Shown one piece after another: positions 47,527 to 56,519 of a stretch of DNA of 64,000 nt. The translations under genes were made by a program, and so were the position numbers. The stretch is from the NCBI RefSeq assembly GCF_024979295.1, contig NZ_JANLCJ010000001.1:992001-1056000 (forward strand), written 5' to 3'. Numbering within the stretch: the first letter of the stretch is position 1; every line of letters begins with the position of its first letter. A model generated the notes under the pieces. The model saw nothing but the letters and a program-made list of their open reading frames with translations. It was not told where the DNA came from and searched no databases. The DNA is from Herbiconiux daphne (GTDB lineage: Bacteria > Actinomycetota > Actinomycetes > Actinomycetales > Microbacteriaceae).

Positions 47527-49296
47527 ATGCCTCGTCTCGCCTCGCACACCGACTCGGTTCCGCCGTCCGGCATCCGTCGCATCTTCGAGCTGGCGCACGC
47601 GCTCGACGACGTCGTCTACCTCGTCGTTGGCGAGCCGGATGTTGCCGTCGACCAAGCCACCCTCGACACCGCGGCGCGGGCCTGGCAGAACGACGACACC
47701 GACTACACCCCCAACGGCGGCGTCGCCGAACTGCGCGCGGCGATCGTGCGCACCGTGGCCGAGCGCAACGGCATCGTCACCGACACCGAGCGGGTCTGGG
47801 TCACGAACGGCGCCACCCAGGGGCTCTACCTCGCCATGTCGCTGCTGCTCGATCCGGGTGACGAGGTGCTCGTTCCCGACCCCGGCTACACGACGTTCAC
47901 GATGAACGCCCACCTGGTGTCGGCCACCCCCGTTCCCTACGCGTTGCGCCCCGAGAACGGCTTCGCGCCCGACCTCGCCGAACTCGAGCACCTCGTCACC
48001 GGCCGCACCCGTGTGCTCATCGTCAACTCGCCGTCCAACCCTCTCGGCGCCGTCTTCGACCGCGACACGCTCCAGGCCCTGCTCGACTTCGCCCGCGAGC
48101 ACGACCTCTGGGTCATCAGCGACGAGGTCTACGAACGCTTCACCTACGACCAGCCGCACACGAGCATGGCGAGCCTCGGCCACGACGACCGCGTGCTCAC
48201 GGTCTTCTCGGCCTCGAAGACCTACGCGCTCACCGGAGCCCGCGTCGGCTGGCTGCTGACCCCGCCCGGTTTCGCTCCCCTCCTCCGGTCGGCGCAGGAG
48301 GCCATGATCAGCTGCGTGAACACGCCGGCCCAGCGTGCGGTGGTGACGGCCCTGCTCGGCGACCAGCAGTCGGTGACGGATGCCGCCACGCACTATCGCG
48401 ACAACCTCCGAGCCGCCACCGAGGTGCTGCGCGCCCGCGGCATCCGCTACCTCGAACCGAGCGGCGCCTTCTACCTCTGGGTCGACGTGGGCTACGCGAC
48501 CGACGGCGACGTCGCGGAGTGGGCCGAGCGCTTCCTGATCGAGAAGCGCGTGGCAGTGGCCCCCGGCAGCGCTTTCGGCCGCACGGGCGAGGGCTGGATC
48601 CGCTTCTGCGCCGCCGCCTCCCTCGCCGACCTGCTCGAGGGCATCCGCCGCCTCCCCGACCCGCCAGCCGCGCCCGTCGCGGGCGTCGTCGAAGCCGCCG
48701 CTTCGCCTGCCGTCCCCGCCGCAGCACACGCCGCGGTCGATGCGCCCGGAGCAGCGCCCGCCACGGCCGCCCCACTCGCCGCCCCGCCGGTGCCGGCGGC
48801 CGCCGGGCCGATGGGCGTCGTCATCCGTCCCATCCGCGCCGACGAGATCGCCCACGCCGCCGAGCAGCGCTACGCGGCCTACAGCAACGACTTCGCCATC
48901 GGCGGCGCCTACGCCGACGAGGTGCGCGACCTCGCCCGCCACGTCGAGTCGGCGGAGGTCTGGGTGGCCGTCGATTCGTCCACCGGAGCGCTCCTGGGGT
49001 CGGTCACCCTTCCGCGACCCGGCGAATCCCTCCACCTCGCGCGGCCCGGCGAGCTCGAGTTCCGCCTGCTCGCCGTCGACACCGCCGCCCGTCGTCGCGG
49101 CATCGGACGCCTGCTCACCGAATTCGTCATCGGCGTCGCCCGGGCCCGCGGCCTCGACCGCGTGGTGATGAACAGCGGAACCGCCATGACCTCCGCGCAC
49201 CGTCTCTACGAATCGATGGGCTTCACCCGCATGCCCGACCGCGAGAACCCGCCCGGCATCGAACCCTCCCGCGCCTACGGTCTCGACCTGCGATGA
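47527..49296 (+). CDS. Aminotransferase (class I/II) fused to a GNAT acetyltransferase
   Basis: 589 residues in two domains. Residues 1-375 are a PLP-dependent fold-type I aminotransferase: PNGGVAELRAAI near 62-73, NGATQGL at 94-100, NSPSNPLGAVF near 167-177, PLP Lys231 in SASKTYALTGARVGW, and a C-terminal RFCAA arginine. A 50-residue Ala/Pro linker (about 378-428) joins a GNAT domain (MGVVIRPIRADE from 429) with the acetyl-CoA motif RRRGIGRLLTEFV. There is no stop between them, so a true fusion or a bifunctional enzyme is encoded. Substrates are unknown. TACCGT eight bases upstream suggests a short-leader mRNA. Confidence 0.87.
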   Translation: MPRLASHTDSVPPSGIRRIFELAHALDDVVYLVVGEPDVAVDQATLDTAARAWQNDDTDYTPNGGVAELRAAIVRTVAERNGIVTDTERVWVTNGATQGLYLAMSLLLDPGDEVLVPDPGYTTFTMNAHLVSATPVPYALRPENGFAPDLAELEHLVTGRTRVLIVNSPSNPLGAVFDRDTLQALLDFAREHDLWVISDEVYERFTYDQPHTSMASLGHDDRVLTVFSASKTYALTGARVGWLLTPPGFAPLLRSAQEAMISCVNTPAQRAVVTALLGDQQSVTDAATHYRDNLRAATEVLRARGIRYLEPSGAFYLWVDVGYATDGDVAEWAERFLIEKRVAVAPGSAFGRTGEGWIRFCAAASLADLLEGIRRLPDPPAAPVAGVVEAAASPAVPAAAHAAVDAPGAAPATAAPLAAPPVPAAAGPMGVVIRPIRADEIAHAAEQRYAAYSNDFAIGGAYADEVRDLARHVESAEVWVAVDSSTGALLGSVTLPRPGESLHLARPGELEFRLLAVDTAARRRGIGRLLTEFVIGVARARGLDRVVMNSGTAMTSAHRLYESMGFTRMPDRENPPGIEPSRAYGLDLR

Positions 49297-49315
49297 GCAC
49301 GCCCGTGAGTCCCCG

Positions 49316-50317
49316 ATGAAGATCGCCGTCATCGGCGCCGGGGCTGTCGGCGGGGTGATCGCCGCGCTCGCCGACCGCGCCGGCCACGAGGTGTCGGTGA
49401 CCGCCCGCGGCGCCCAGCTCGACGCCATTCGCGCCCAGGGCCTGCACCTGCGCGGACACTGGGGCGAGCACACCGCGCGCGTGCAAGCATCCGCTGTTCT
49501 CGGGGCGAAGCCCGATCTGGCGGTGCTGGCCGTGAAGGCCCAGGATGCCGCGGCGGCACTCGACGCGAACGCCGCCCACCTCGACGGGGTGCCGCTCGTC
49601 GTCGTGCAGAACGGCTTGGGTGGCGCCGAGGCGGCGGCCGCCCACCTGCCCACGACCCCTGTCGTCGGTGCGCTCGCGTTGTTCGCCGCGTCGTACCTCT
49701 CGCCGGGCGAGGTCGAGATCACCACCCCCGCCTCGACCTACCTCGGCCGCCTGCCCGCGACCCCCGACTCCGTGCTCGAGCTGGCCCGCCAGACCCTCGG
49801 AGCCTTCATGCCCGTCGAGGTCACCCCCAACTTCACCGGCGCCCAGTGGACGAAGCTCATCGTCAACCAGATCAACGCCCTACCCGCCATCACCGGGCTC
49901 TCAGTGCAGCAGACCATCGCCGATCGCCGCCTGCGAGCCGTGCTCACGGCCAGCATGCTCGAGGCCGTCGGGGTCGCGCGTCGTCGCGGGGTGCGCTTCG
50001 AGACCCTGCTCGGCCTGAGCGACCCCCTGCTGGCGGCCTTCGCGCGGGCTCCGCGGCCGATCGCGCGACTGCTGCCGCGCCTGATGGGTCGCCGCATGGG
50101 GGCCACCCCCAACCCGGGATCGACCCTGCAGAGCATCCGCCGCGGGCAGCTCACCGAGATCGATCACCTCAACGGTGCCGTGGTCGCCGCGGCGACGGAT
50201 GCCGGCTCCCGCGCCCCTCTCAACGCCGCCCTCGTGGCGCTGGTGCACCGCGTCGAGGCCGAGGGCACGTTCCTCACGCCCGACGAGGTCGCCCGGGCCA
50301 TCCCGCTCACGCGCTGA
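49316..50317 (+). CDS. Ketopantoate reductase family (2-dehydropantoate 2-reductase-like) protein
   Basis: 333 residues. The N-terminal Rossmann motif MKIAVIGAGAVGG binds NADP. VQNGLGG near 96-102 and NFTGAQWTKLIVNQINALPAITG near 180-202 contain the catalytic Lys of the PanE/ApbA C-domain (TKLIVN). It may make pantoate for coenzyme A, but paralogues with other substrates are common, so I give no symbol. It starts 20 bases after the fusion gene and may be co-transcribed. Confidence 0.88.
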   Translation: MKIAVIGAGAVGGVIAALADRAGHEVSVTARGAQLDAIRAQGLHLRGHWGEHTARVQASAVLGAKPDLAVLAVKAQDAAAALDANAAHLDGVPLVVVQNGLGGAEAAAAHLPTTPVVGALALFAASYLSPGEVEITTPASTYLGRLPATPDSVLELARQTLGAFMPVEVTPNFTGAQWTKLIVNQINALPAITGLSVQQTIADRRLRAVLTASMLEAVGVARRRGVRFETLLGLSDPLLAAFARAPRPIARLLPRLMGRRMGATPNPGSTLQSIRRGQLTEIDHLNGAVVAAATDAGSRAPLNAALVALVHRVEAEGTFLTPDEVARAIPLTR

Positions 50318-50390
50318 GCCCTCGCGCCGGCCGCCGAGCCCCCGCACGCGCCCACAACCCCCGCACCCGCACCCCGCCCAGAGCCCCCGC

Positions 50391-50447
50391 CGAGAAGTCA
50401 CTTTTCGGTCAAGAACCGGCCCCTTCGCAACGAAAAGTGACTTCTCG
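50391..50447. repeat. Intergenic palindrome, family B-like, divergent sequence
   Basis: CGAGAAGTCACTTTTCG at 50391-50407 and its exact complement at 50431-50447, 17 perfect base pairs around a 23-base loop, between convergent genes. It shares the CCGCCGAG entry of the 55.3-kb copy and the GTCACTTT word, but the arm differs, so it may be a separate subfamily. Confidence 0.85.
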
Positions 50448-50493
50448 ACGCAGCCGTCGGCGCAGCGGCGCGGCCGACGCGCCCGGCGCGGCC

Positions 50494-51393
50494 TCAGGCC
50501 GCCGCCGCGGGCGCGTACGAGCCCGACCGCAGCTCGTCGACGAGCGACGGCCCGTTCGGCTCCCAGCCCAGGTCGATCCGCGCCGCCGATCCCGAGGCCT
50601 GCTGGTCGAGCAGCAGCGCGTCGGCGAACCCCGCGCCCAGGCGTGCCCGCGTCTCCTCCACCGACGAGGCCTCCACGCGGCCGTCGAGCCCGGCGGCATC
50701 CGCTGCCGCCTCTCCGAGCGACCGCACGGTCGGGTTCTGCCCGCTCGCGCCGATGTAATACGACCCGGCATCGGCGAGATCGAAGGCGAGCAGGTAGAGC
50801 GACGCCAGGTCGTCGACGTGCACGGTGGTCCAGTGCTGCGAGCCGTCGCCGATCAGCTGCAGGGCCGGCGCGACGCCCGACCCGCGGGGAGCGTCGGAGA
50901 TCACCGTCGGGATGCCCTGCCCGTAGCCGAACACGATCCCCGGCGCGATGATGCTCGTCTTGATGCCCGACGCGGCGCGCACCCGCGCCTCCACCGGCAG
51001 CCGCCAGGCGGTCAGCGCGGGCGGGTCGAACGGCGTGCGCTCGGTGATCGACGACCCCGACCCGAACACCCAGATGCCCCCGGTGTGCACATACGGCTTG
51101 TCGCTGCCTTCGAGCCCCGAGAACACCGCCGAAACGAAGGCGTCGTCGGTCGCCGCGCTGGACTCGTCGCCGGGCGACGCGAGATGGATCACCCCGTCGC
51201 TCTCGAGCGCCTCGTGCGCGATCAGCTCGGTGTCGGTGAGAGTGCCGAGCACCGCGGTCGCGCCCAGCGCCTCGACCTCCCGTGCCGCCTCGGGGGAGCG
51301 CACCAGCGCGGCGACATCCCGCCCCTGGTCGCGTAGCTGGCGAAGAACTGCAGATCCGATGAAACCGGTCGCGCCGGTGAGAAAGATGGCCAT
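50494..51393 (-). CDS. NAD(P)-dependent epimerase/dehydratase-like SDR
   Basis: 299 residues with an extended-SDR Rossmann start MAIFLTGATGFIGSAVLRQL (TGATGFIG at residues 6-13). The usual catalytic YxxxK is not found: the region reads LPVEARVRAASG, so the reaction may be an isomerisation, reduction or simple ligand sensing. VFGYGQGIPT and a C-terminal substrate-binding region follow. The start is taken at 51393, since the upstream TTG frame adds only four residues. No good SD is visible. It is convergent with the ketopantoate reductase-like gene and divergent from lepA. Confidence 0.83.
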   Translation of the reverse strand: MAIFLTGATGFIGSAVLRQLRDQGRDVAALVRSPEAAREVEALGATAVLGTLTDTELIAHEALESDGVIHLASPGDESSAATDDAFVSAVFSGLEGSDKPYVHTGGIWVFGSGSSITERTPFDPPALTAWRLPVEARVRAASGIKTSIIAPGIVFGYGQGIPTVISDAPRGSGVAPALQLIGDGSQHWTTVHVDDLASLYLLAFDLADAGSYYIGASGQNPTVRSLGEAAADAAGLDGRVEASSVEETRARLGAGFADALLLDQQASGSAARIDLGWEPNGPSLVDELRSGSYAPAAAA

Positions 51394-51494
51394 CAGGCAA
51401 TTCAAGCGCCCGGCGGCGCCTCACGGAAGACGTGGCAGAATAGGACGTCGCGAAGTTTCGCCGAACGACCGAGGCGAATTACCCAGAGGAATGC

Positions 51495-53345
51495 GTGAGC
51501 CCCAAATCACTGAAGGCGCTTGAACCCGCCTCCACAGACCCCGCATTCATCCGCAACTTCTGCATCATCGCGCACATCGACCACGGCAAGTCCACTCTCG
51601 CCGACCGCATGCTCGGCATCACCGGGATCGTGAGCGACCGCGACATGCGCGCCCAATACCTCGACCGCATGGACATCGAGCGCGAGCGCGGCATCACCAT
51701 CAAGAGCCAGGCCGTGCGCATGCCCTGGTCGGTCGGCGGCGACACCTTCGCCCTCAACATGATCGACACCCCCGGGCACGTCGACTTCAGCTACGAGGTC
51801 AGCCGCAGCCTCGCCGCGTGCGAGGGCGCCATCCTGCTCGTCGACGCCGCGCAGGGCATCGAGGCCCAGACCCTCGCGAACCTCTACCTCGCCCTCGAGA
51901 ACGACCTCACCATCATCCCGGTGCTCAACAAGATCGACCTGCCGGCGGCCGACCCCGACAAATATGCCAAAGAGCTCGCGAGCCTCATCGGCGGCGACCC
52001 CGACGACGTGCTGCGCGTCAGTGGCAAGACCGGCCTCGGCGTCGAAGACCTGCTCGACCGGGTCGTCGAGCTGATTCCCGCTCCCGTCGGAGATCCGGAT
52101 GCCGCCGCCCGCGCCATGATCTTCGACTCCGTCTATGACGCCTACCGTGGTGTCATCACCTATGTGCGCATGATCGACGGCCACCTGAGCCCGCGCGAGC
52201 GCATCCAGATGATGTCGACCCGGGCCACGCACGAGATCCTCGAGATCGGTGTCTCCAGCCCGGAGCCCACGCCGTCGAAGGGTCTCGGCGTCGGCGAGGT
52301 CGGCTACCTCATCACGGGTGTGAAAGACGTGCGCCAGTCGAAGGTCGGCGACACCGTCACCACCGCCGCGAAGCCCGCCACGGTGGCGCTGCCCGGCTAT
52401 ACCGAGCCGCTGCCGATGGTGTTCTCGGGTCTCTACCCGATCGACGGCAGCGACTACCCGGTGCTCCGCGAGGCGCTCGACAAGCTGAAGCTCAGCGATG
52501 CGGCCCTGGTCTACGAGCCCGAGACATCCGTGGCTCTGGGTTTCGGGTTCCGCTGCGGGTTCCTCGGCCTGCTTCACCTCGAGATCATCACCGAGCGGCT
52601 CGAGCGCGAGTTCGACCTCGACCTCATCGCCACCGCTCCGAGCGTGATCTACGAGGTGACGACCGAAGACAAGAAGACCGTCACGGTCACCAACCCGAGC
52701 GAGTTCCCCGGCGGCAAGATCGTGAGCGTCAAGGAGCCCGTGGTGAACGCGGCCATCCTGGCGCCGAAAGACTACGTCGGCACCATCATGGAGCTCTGCC
52801 AGGGCCGCCGCGGCACGCTGCAGGGCATGGACTACCTCGGCGAAGACCGGGTCGAGATCAAATACACCATGCCGCTCGGCGAGATCGTGTTCGACTTCTT
52901 CGACAACCTCAAGTCGAAGACGGCGGGCTACGCCTCGCTCGACTACGAACCGGCCGGCGAGCAGGAGGCCGACCTGGTGAAGGTCGACATCCTGCTGCAA
53001 GGCGAGCAGGTCGACGCCTTCAGCGCCATCGTGCACCGCGACAAGGCCTACGCCTACGGCGTGCTGATGACCGGGCGGCTGCGCGAGCTGATCCCGCGCC
53101 AGCAGTTCGAGGTGCCGATCCAGGCCGCCATCGGCGCCCGCATCATCGCGCGCGAGTCGATCCGCGCCATGCGCAAAGACGTTCTGGCCAAGTGCTACGG
53201 CGGAGACATCACCCGCAAGCGCAAGCTGCTCGAGAAGCAGAAAGAGGGCAAGAAGCGCATGAAGATGGTGGGCCGCGTCGAGGTGCCGCAGGAGGCGTTC
53301 ATCGCGGCGCTCTCGGGAGACGTCGAGAAGAAAGACAAGAAGTAA
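51495..53345 (+). CDS. lepA: Elongation factor 4 (LepA)
   Basis: Ribosome-associated GTPase that remodels ribosomes and is involved in initiation/back-translocation. 616 residues: G1 AHIDHGKST at 26-34, G2 with [12 protein letters not shown]3 DTPGHVDF and G4 NKIDLP. The LepA-specific C-terminal domain contains [28 protein letters not shown], read in two parts. GTG start behind AGAGGA; an out-of-frame ATG lies four bases earlier. Its stop TAA overlaps the next ATG (TAATG). Confidence 0.97.
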   Translation: MSPKSLKALEPASTDPAFIRNFCIIAHIDHGKSTLADRMLGITGIVSDRDMRAQYLDRMDIERERGITIKSQAVRMPWSVGGDTFALNMIDTPGHVDFSYEVSRSLAACEGAILLVDAAQGIEAQTLANLYLALENDLTIIPVLNKIDLPAADPDKYAKELASLIGGDPDDVLRVSGKTGLGVEDLLDRVVELIPAPVGDPDAAARAMIFDSVYDAYRGVITYVRMIDGHLSPRERIQMMSTRATHEILEIGVSSPEPTPSKGLGVGEVGYLITGVKDVRQSKVGDTVTTAAKPATVALPGYTEPLPMVFSGLYPIDGSDYPVLREALDKLKLSDAALVYEPETSVALGFGFRCGFLGLLHLEIITERLEREFDLDLIATAPSVIYEVTTEDKKTVTVTNPSEFPGGKIVSVKEPVVNAAILAPKDYVGTIMELCQGRRGTLQGMDYLGEDRVEIKYTMPLGEIVFDFFDNLKSKTAGYASLDYEPAGEQEADLVKVDILLQGEQVDAFSAIVHRDKAYAYGVLMTGRLRELIPRQQFEVPIQAAIGARIIARESIRAMRKDVLAKCYGGDITRKRKLLEKQKEGKKRMKMVGRVEVPQEAFIAALSGDVEKKDKK

Positions 53346-54064
53346 TGGTCGACGTCGATTCGCCTCGAGCCGGGGGACCGATGCGCTCGACGCGTGCGGC
53401 AGCCCTGCAGGGCGACGACCCGCGAGCCGCCGTCGCGCTGACCTACGCGGCCGTCGGCGCGACCCAGGCGCCCGATCTGCTCTACTTCCCGCCGCGCGGG
53501 TTCCGCCCGATCGAGCGCCGGGCACGCCTCGGCAGCGGCACGGCCCGGTTCGAGACCGCGGCCGCGAAGCTGATGGCCTGGGGTGTGCAGCGCGGAGCCG
53601 GCATCGGCGTGGGCGACGTGCGCCCGCCCGCGCCCACCGACACCGACTACGCGGGTCTCGTCTACGACGACTTCGGCGCTCCGCTCGCAGCCCGCTCGGC
53701 GCATCCGGAGCAGGCCTACGGCGAAGACGGCACGCCGCTCGTGTCGGCCGGCACCACCGCCGTCTTGGCGACCTCGGTGCTCGGCCTGCGTTTCCGCGCA
53801 CCGGTGCGCGTCGTCTACCTGGTCAACGAACCGGGCCGCATCGGGTTCGCCTACGGCACGCTGCCCGGCCACCCCGCGTCGGGCGAGGAGAGCTTCGTGG
53901 TCGAGCACCTCTCCGACGACTCGGTCTGGATCGTCGTGCGCGCGTTCTCACGCCCGAGCACCTGGTTCTACCGCCTGGGCTACCCGGTCGTGCGCATCAT
54001 GCAGGCCCGCACCACCAAGCGCTACCTGCGGGCACTGATGCCCAGCAAGGGCGCCCGGGCCTAG
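53345..54064 (+). CDS. DUF1990 domain protein
   Basis: 239 residues with the DUF1990 pattern: TYAAVGATQAP, FPPRGFRPIERRARLGSG, then WGVQRGAG, a Leu/Arg-rich middle with RVVYLVNEPGRIGFAYGTLPGHP, and FVVEHLSDDSVW. The family is of unknown function and is common in actinobacteria and plants. The start overlaps the lepA stop (TAATG), so expression is coupled to lepA. hemW follows 15 bases later. Confidence 0.85.
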   Translation: MVDVDSPRAGGPMRSTRAAALQGDDPRAAVALTYAAVGATQAPDLLYFPPRGFRPIERRARLGSGTARFETAAAKLMAWGVQRGAGIGVGDVRPPAPTDTDYAGLVYDDFGAPLAARSAHPEQAYGEDGTPLVSAGTTAVLATSVLGLRFRAPVRVVYLVNEPGRIGFAYGTLPGHPASGEESFVVEHLSDDSVWIVVRAFSRPSTWFYRLGYPVVRIMQARTTKRYLRALMPSKGARA

Positions 54065-54079
54065 GCCGAGAGCCCCGAC

Positions 54080-55300
54080 ATGCCCTCCACCCTCCCGCTC
54101 GGCGACCCGGCACCCGCCGACGGACTCCTGCCGCTCGCGCACGCCTCAGCATCGGCCGACCGCGCGTTCGGGCTCTACGTGCACGTGCCGTTCTGCCGCG
54201 TGCGCTGCGGCTACTGCGACTTCAACACCTACACGGCCACCGAGCTGCGCGGCGCGCGCCAGGCCGACTACTCCGAGCAGGCGATCGAGGAGATGCGGTT
54301 CGCGGCCGGTGCGCTCGCGGCATCCGGAGTCGCCGACCGGCCCCTCTCGACCGTCTTCTTCGGCGGCGGCACCCCCACCCTCCTGCCGGCGGCGCAACTC
54401 GCCGACATGCTCCGGGCCGCTCGCGACACCTGGGGGCTCGCGCCCGGCGCCGAGGTCACCACCGAGGCCAACCCCGACTCGGTCGACGCGGCCTACCTGC
54501 GCACCCTGGCCGACGCCGGGTTCACCCGGGTGAGCTTCGGCATGCAGTCGGCCGTGCCGAGCGTGCTGGCCACCCTCGAGCGCACCCACGATCCGGAGCG
54601 CATCCCCGACGTCGTGCGATGGGCGAAGGATGCCGGCCTGCAGGTCAGCCTCGACCTCATCTACGGCACCCCGGGTGAGACGCTCGGCGACTGGCAGCGA
54701 TCGCTCGACACGGTGCTCGCCAACGATCCCGACCACGTGTCGGCCTATGCGCTCATCGTCGAGGCCGGCACGAAGTTGGCCCGGCAGATCCGCTCGGGGG
54801 CGGTCGCTCAGCCCTCCGACGACCTGCAGGCCGACATGTACGAGCTGGCAGATGCCGCCCTTTCGAGCGCGGGCTACGGGTGGTACGAGGTGAGCAACTG
54901 GTCGCGCGACGCGGCGACCCGGTCGCGCCACAACCTCGGCTACTGGGTGGGCAGCGACTGGTGGGGCATCGGGCCGGGGTCGCACAGCTACGTGGGCGAG
55001 ACCCGCTGGTGGAACGTCAAGCATCCGTCGGCCTACGCCGACCGCATCGCCGCGGGGGAGTCGCCCGCCGCCGGCCGCGAGACCATCGATGCCTCGGCGC
55101 GCGAGCTCGAGCGCGTGCTGCTGCTCAGCCGGGTGCGCGGCGCCCTGCGAATCGAGACGCTGCCGGATGCCGCCCGGCACGAGATCGCGGGCCTCATCGC
55201 CGACGGACTCATCGACGGTGCCGCCGCCCTGCGTGGCACCGTCGACCTCACCCTGCGCGGCCGCCTCCTGGCCGACGCCGTGGTCCGCCGCCTCACCTAA
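54080..55300 (+). CDS. hemW: HemW-like radical SAM haem chaperone
   Basis: Radical SAM protein related to coproporphyrinogen III dehydrogenase; current work assigns HemW a haem-chaperone role. 406 residues: CxxxCxxC at C39, C43 and C46 (FCRVRCGYCDF) binds the 4Fe-4S cluster. GGGTPTLLPAAQLADML and SFGMQSAVPSVLATLERTHD follow, then YGTPGETLGDWQRSLD and the SYVGETRWWNVKHPS region. It follows the lepA-DUF1990 operon, the usual actinobacterial order (lepA-hemW-hrcA). Confidence 0.94.
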   Translation: MPSTLPLGDPAPADGLLPLAHASASADRAFGLYVHVPFCRVRCGYCDFNTYTATELRGARQADYSEQAIEEMRFAAGALAASGVADRPLSTVFFGGGTPTLLPAAQLADMLRAARDTWGLAPGAEVTTEANPDSVDAAYLRTLADAGFTRVSFGMQSAVPSVLATLERTHDPERIPDVVRWAKDAGLQVSLDLIYGTPGETLGDWQRSLDTVLANDPDHVSAYALIVEAGTKLARQIRSGAVAQPSDDLQADMYELADAALSSAGYGWYEVSNWSRDAATRSRHNLGYWVGSDWWGIGPGSHSYVGETRWWNVKHPSAYADRIAAGESPAAGRETIDASARELERVLLLSRVRGALRIETLPDAARHEIAGLIADGLIDGAAALRGTVDLTLRGRLLADAVVRRLT

Positions 55301-55322
55301 CCCCCCTCCTCCTCCTCCCCCT

Positions 55323-55387
55323 CCGCCGAGTTGCGCCAAAGTGACCATCCACGCCGCATTTTCGGTCACTTTGGCGCAACTCGGCGG
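55323..55387. repeat. Intergenic palindrome, family B copy 2
   Basis: Left arm 55323-55346 (CCGCCGAGTTGCGCCAAAGT then GACC) and its exact complement at 55364-55387, 24 perfect base pairs, with a 17-base loop (55347-55363). Compared with the 3.8-kb copy, the core has A/T instead of G/C at one paired position. It lies just upstream of a DUF559 gene. Confidence 0.9.
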
Positions 55388-55438
55388 GGGCTGTGGAGAA
55401 CTTCTGCAGGCGGGCGCGGGGTGGGGCAGGATGGCGCG

Positions 55439-56416
55439 ATGCCCAAGAAGATCGAACTCCCCGAGGAACTCGCGGCCACGCCCTTCAGTGTCGAGGCGGG
55501 GCGCGACGCCGGCCTGACCACGAAGCGCATGCTGGGGGCCGATCTCGAGCGTCCGTTCCACGGGGTGCGCAGCCGCCGCGGCGCACTCGTCACCCTGCAC
55601 GACCGGTGCCTCGCCTACGCCGAGCGCCTGCGCCCGGGCGACTTCTTCAGCCACACGACCGCCGCGCAGCTCTGGGGCTGCCCGCTCCCGAGCCGCTTCG
55701 ACCGAGCGGATGCCGCCCTGCACGTCTCCACGATGGCGCCGAGCCGCGCGGTCTCAGGTCGCGGGGTGATCGGGCACCGAGTCGATCCTGACTCCGTGCG
55801 CGTGGTGATGCGGCACGGACTGCCCGTCTCGGACGCCGCCTCCACCTGGTGCGACCTGGCGGCGGTGATGACGAGGTCGGATCGCGTGAGTGGCGACATC
55901 CGGGGTCTCGACGACCTGGTCGCGGCGGGTGACCACCTCGTGTACGTCCCCCGCCACGATGGTGGCCCGGATCGGCCCTACCTCTCGATCGACGACCTGG
56001 CTCGCCGGGTGCAGTCGGGCTTCCGGCGCCGCGGCAATGCGGTGGCGCGCGTCGCGCTGGAGCTCGTGAGAGACGGCGCCGAGTCGCGGCCTGAGACCCT
56101 GGTGCGTCTCGCCATCGTGCGGAAGTTGTTGCCCGAGCCGGTTCTCAACGAGCCGGTGCTGGATCGCAACGGGAACTTCATCGGTCGCGCCGACATGAGG
56201 TTCCCCGACTTCCGCGTGATCGTCGAGTACGACGGGGAGCAGCATCGCACCGACGACGAGCAGTACGCCCGCGACGAGCGCCGCATCGAGGACTTCCAGA
56301 TGGCCGGCGAGATCGTGGTGCGCATCCGCAAAGACGGGCTGGCCCGCCTCTCCGTCGAGGCCGCTCGCGTCGAGCGGGCCCTACGCTCCCGTGGCTGGAC
56401 CCGCCCCCTCAGCTGA
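55439..56416 (+). CDS. DUF559-type endonuclease-like protein (Vsr-fold C-terminus)
   Basis: 325 residues. Residues 1-110 resemble AbiEi-type or other winged-helix domains (LTTKRMLGADLERPFHGVRSRRG). The C-terminal 90 residues carry the DUF559 motif (GRADMRFPDFRVIVEYDGEQ, then DERRIEDFQMAGEIVVRI), related to the Vsr/PD-(D/E)XK nuclease fold. Asp, Glu and His residues of the putative active site are present (DFRVIVEYDGEQH). Such proteins are multi-copy and of unknown role in Microbacteriaceae as I recall. The gene sits between two copies of the family B palindrome. The ATG at 55439 follows CAGGAT by six bases. Confidence 0.8.
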   Translation: MPKKIELPEELAATPFSVEAGRDAGLTTKRMLGADLERPFHGVRSRRGALVTLHDRCLAYAERLRPGDFFSHTTAAQLWGCPLPSRFDRADAALHVSTMAPSRAVSGRGVIGHRVDPDSVRVVMRHGLPVSDAASTWCDLAAVMTRSDRVSGDIRGLDDLVAAGDHLVYVPRHDGGPDRPYLSIDDLARRVQSGFRRRGNAVARVALELVRDGAESRPETLVRLAIVRKLLPEPVLNEPVLDRNGNFIGRADMRFPDFRVIVEYDGEQHRTDDEQYARDERRIEDFQMAGEIVVRIRKDGLARLSVEAARVERALRSRGWTRPLS

Positions 56417-56438
56417 CTGACCCCGCCCCCTCAGCTGA
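56400..56438 (+). repeat. 17-bp direct repeat spanning the DUF559 stop codon
   Basis: CCCGCCCCCTCAGCTGA occurs at 56400-56416, where it ends with the gene's TGA, and again at 56422-56438, immediately before the family B copy 3 palindrome. A footprint of slippage or of element insertion/duplication (inference). Confidence 0.75.
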
Positions 56439-56491
56439 ATTGCGCCAAAGTGACCATCCGCGGCCCGCGGAAGGTCACTTTGGCGCAACTC
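56437..56491. repeat. Intergenic palindrome, family B copy 3
   Basis: GAATTGCGCCAAAGTGACC at 56437-56455 faces GGTCACTTTGGCGCAACTC at 56473-56491 with a single mismatch. The loop holds its own stem TCCGCGG/CCGCGGA. It lies between the DUF559 gene and the convergent DUF4870 gene. Confidence 0.88.
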
Positions 56492-56519
56492 GGCGAAAAG
56501 AGGAGGAGGGGGAGGCGGG

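Noticed and set aside
51507..53801. 764-codon open frame opposite lepA
   Set aside because: Shadow of lepA. High GC suppresses stops in the complementary frame; no recognisable motif.
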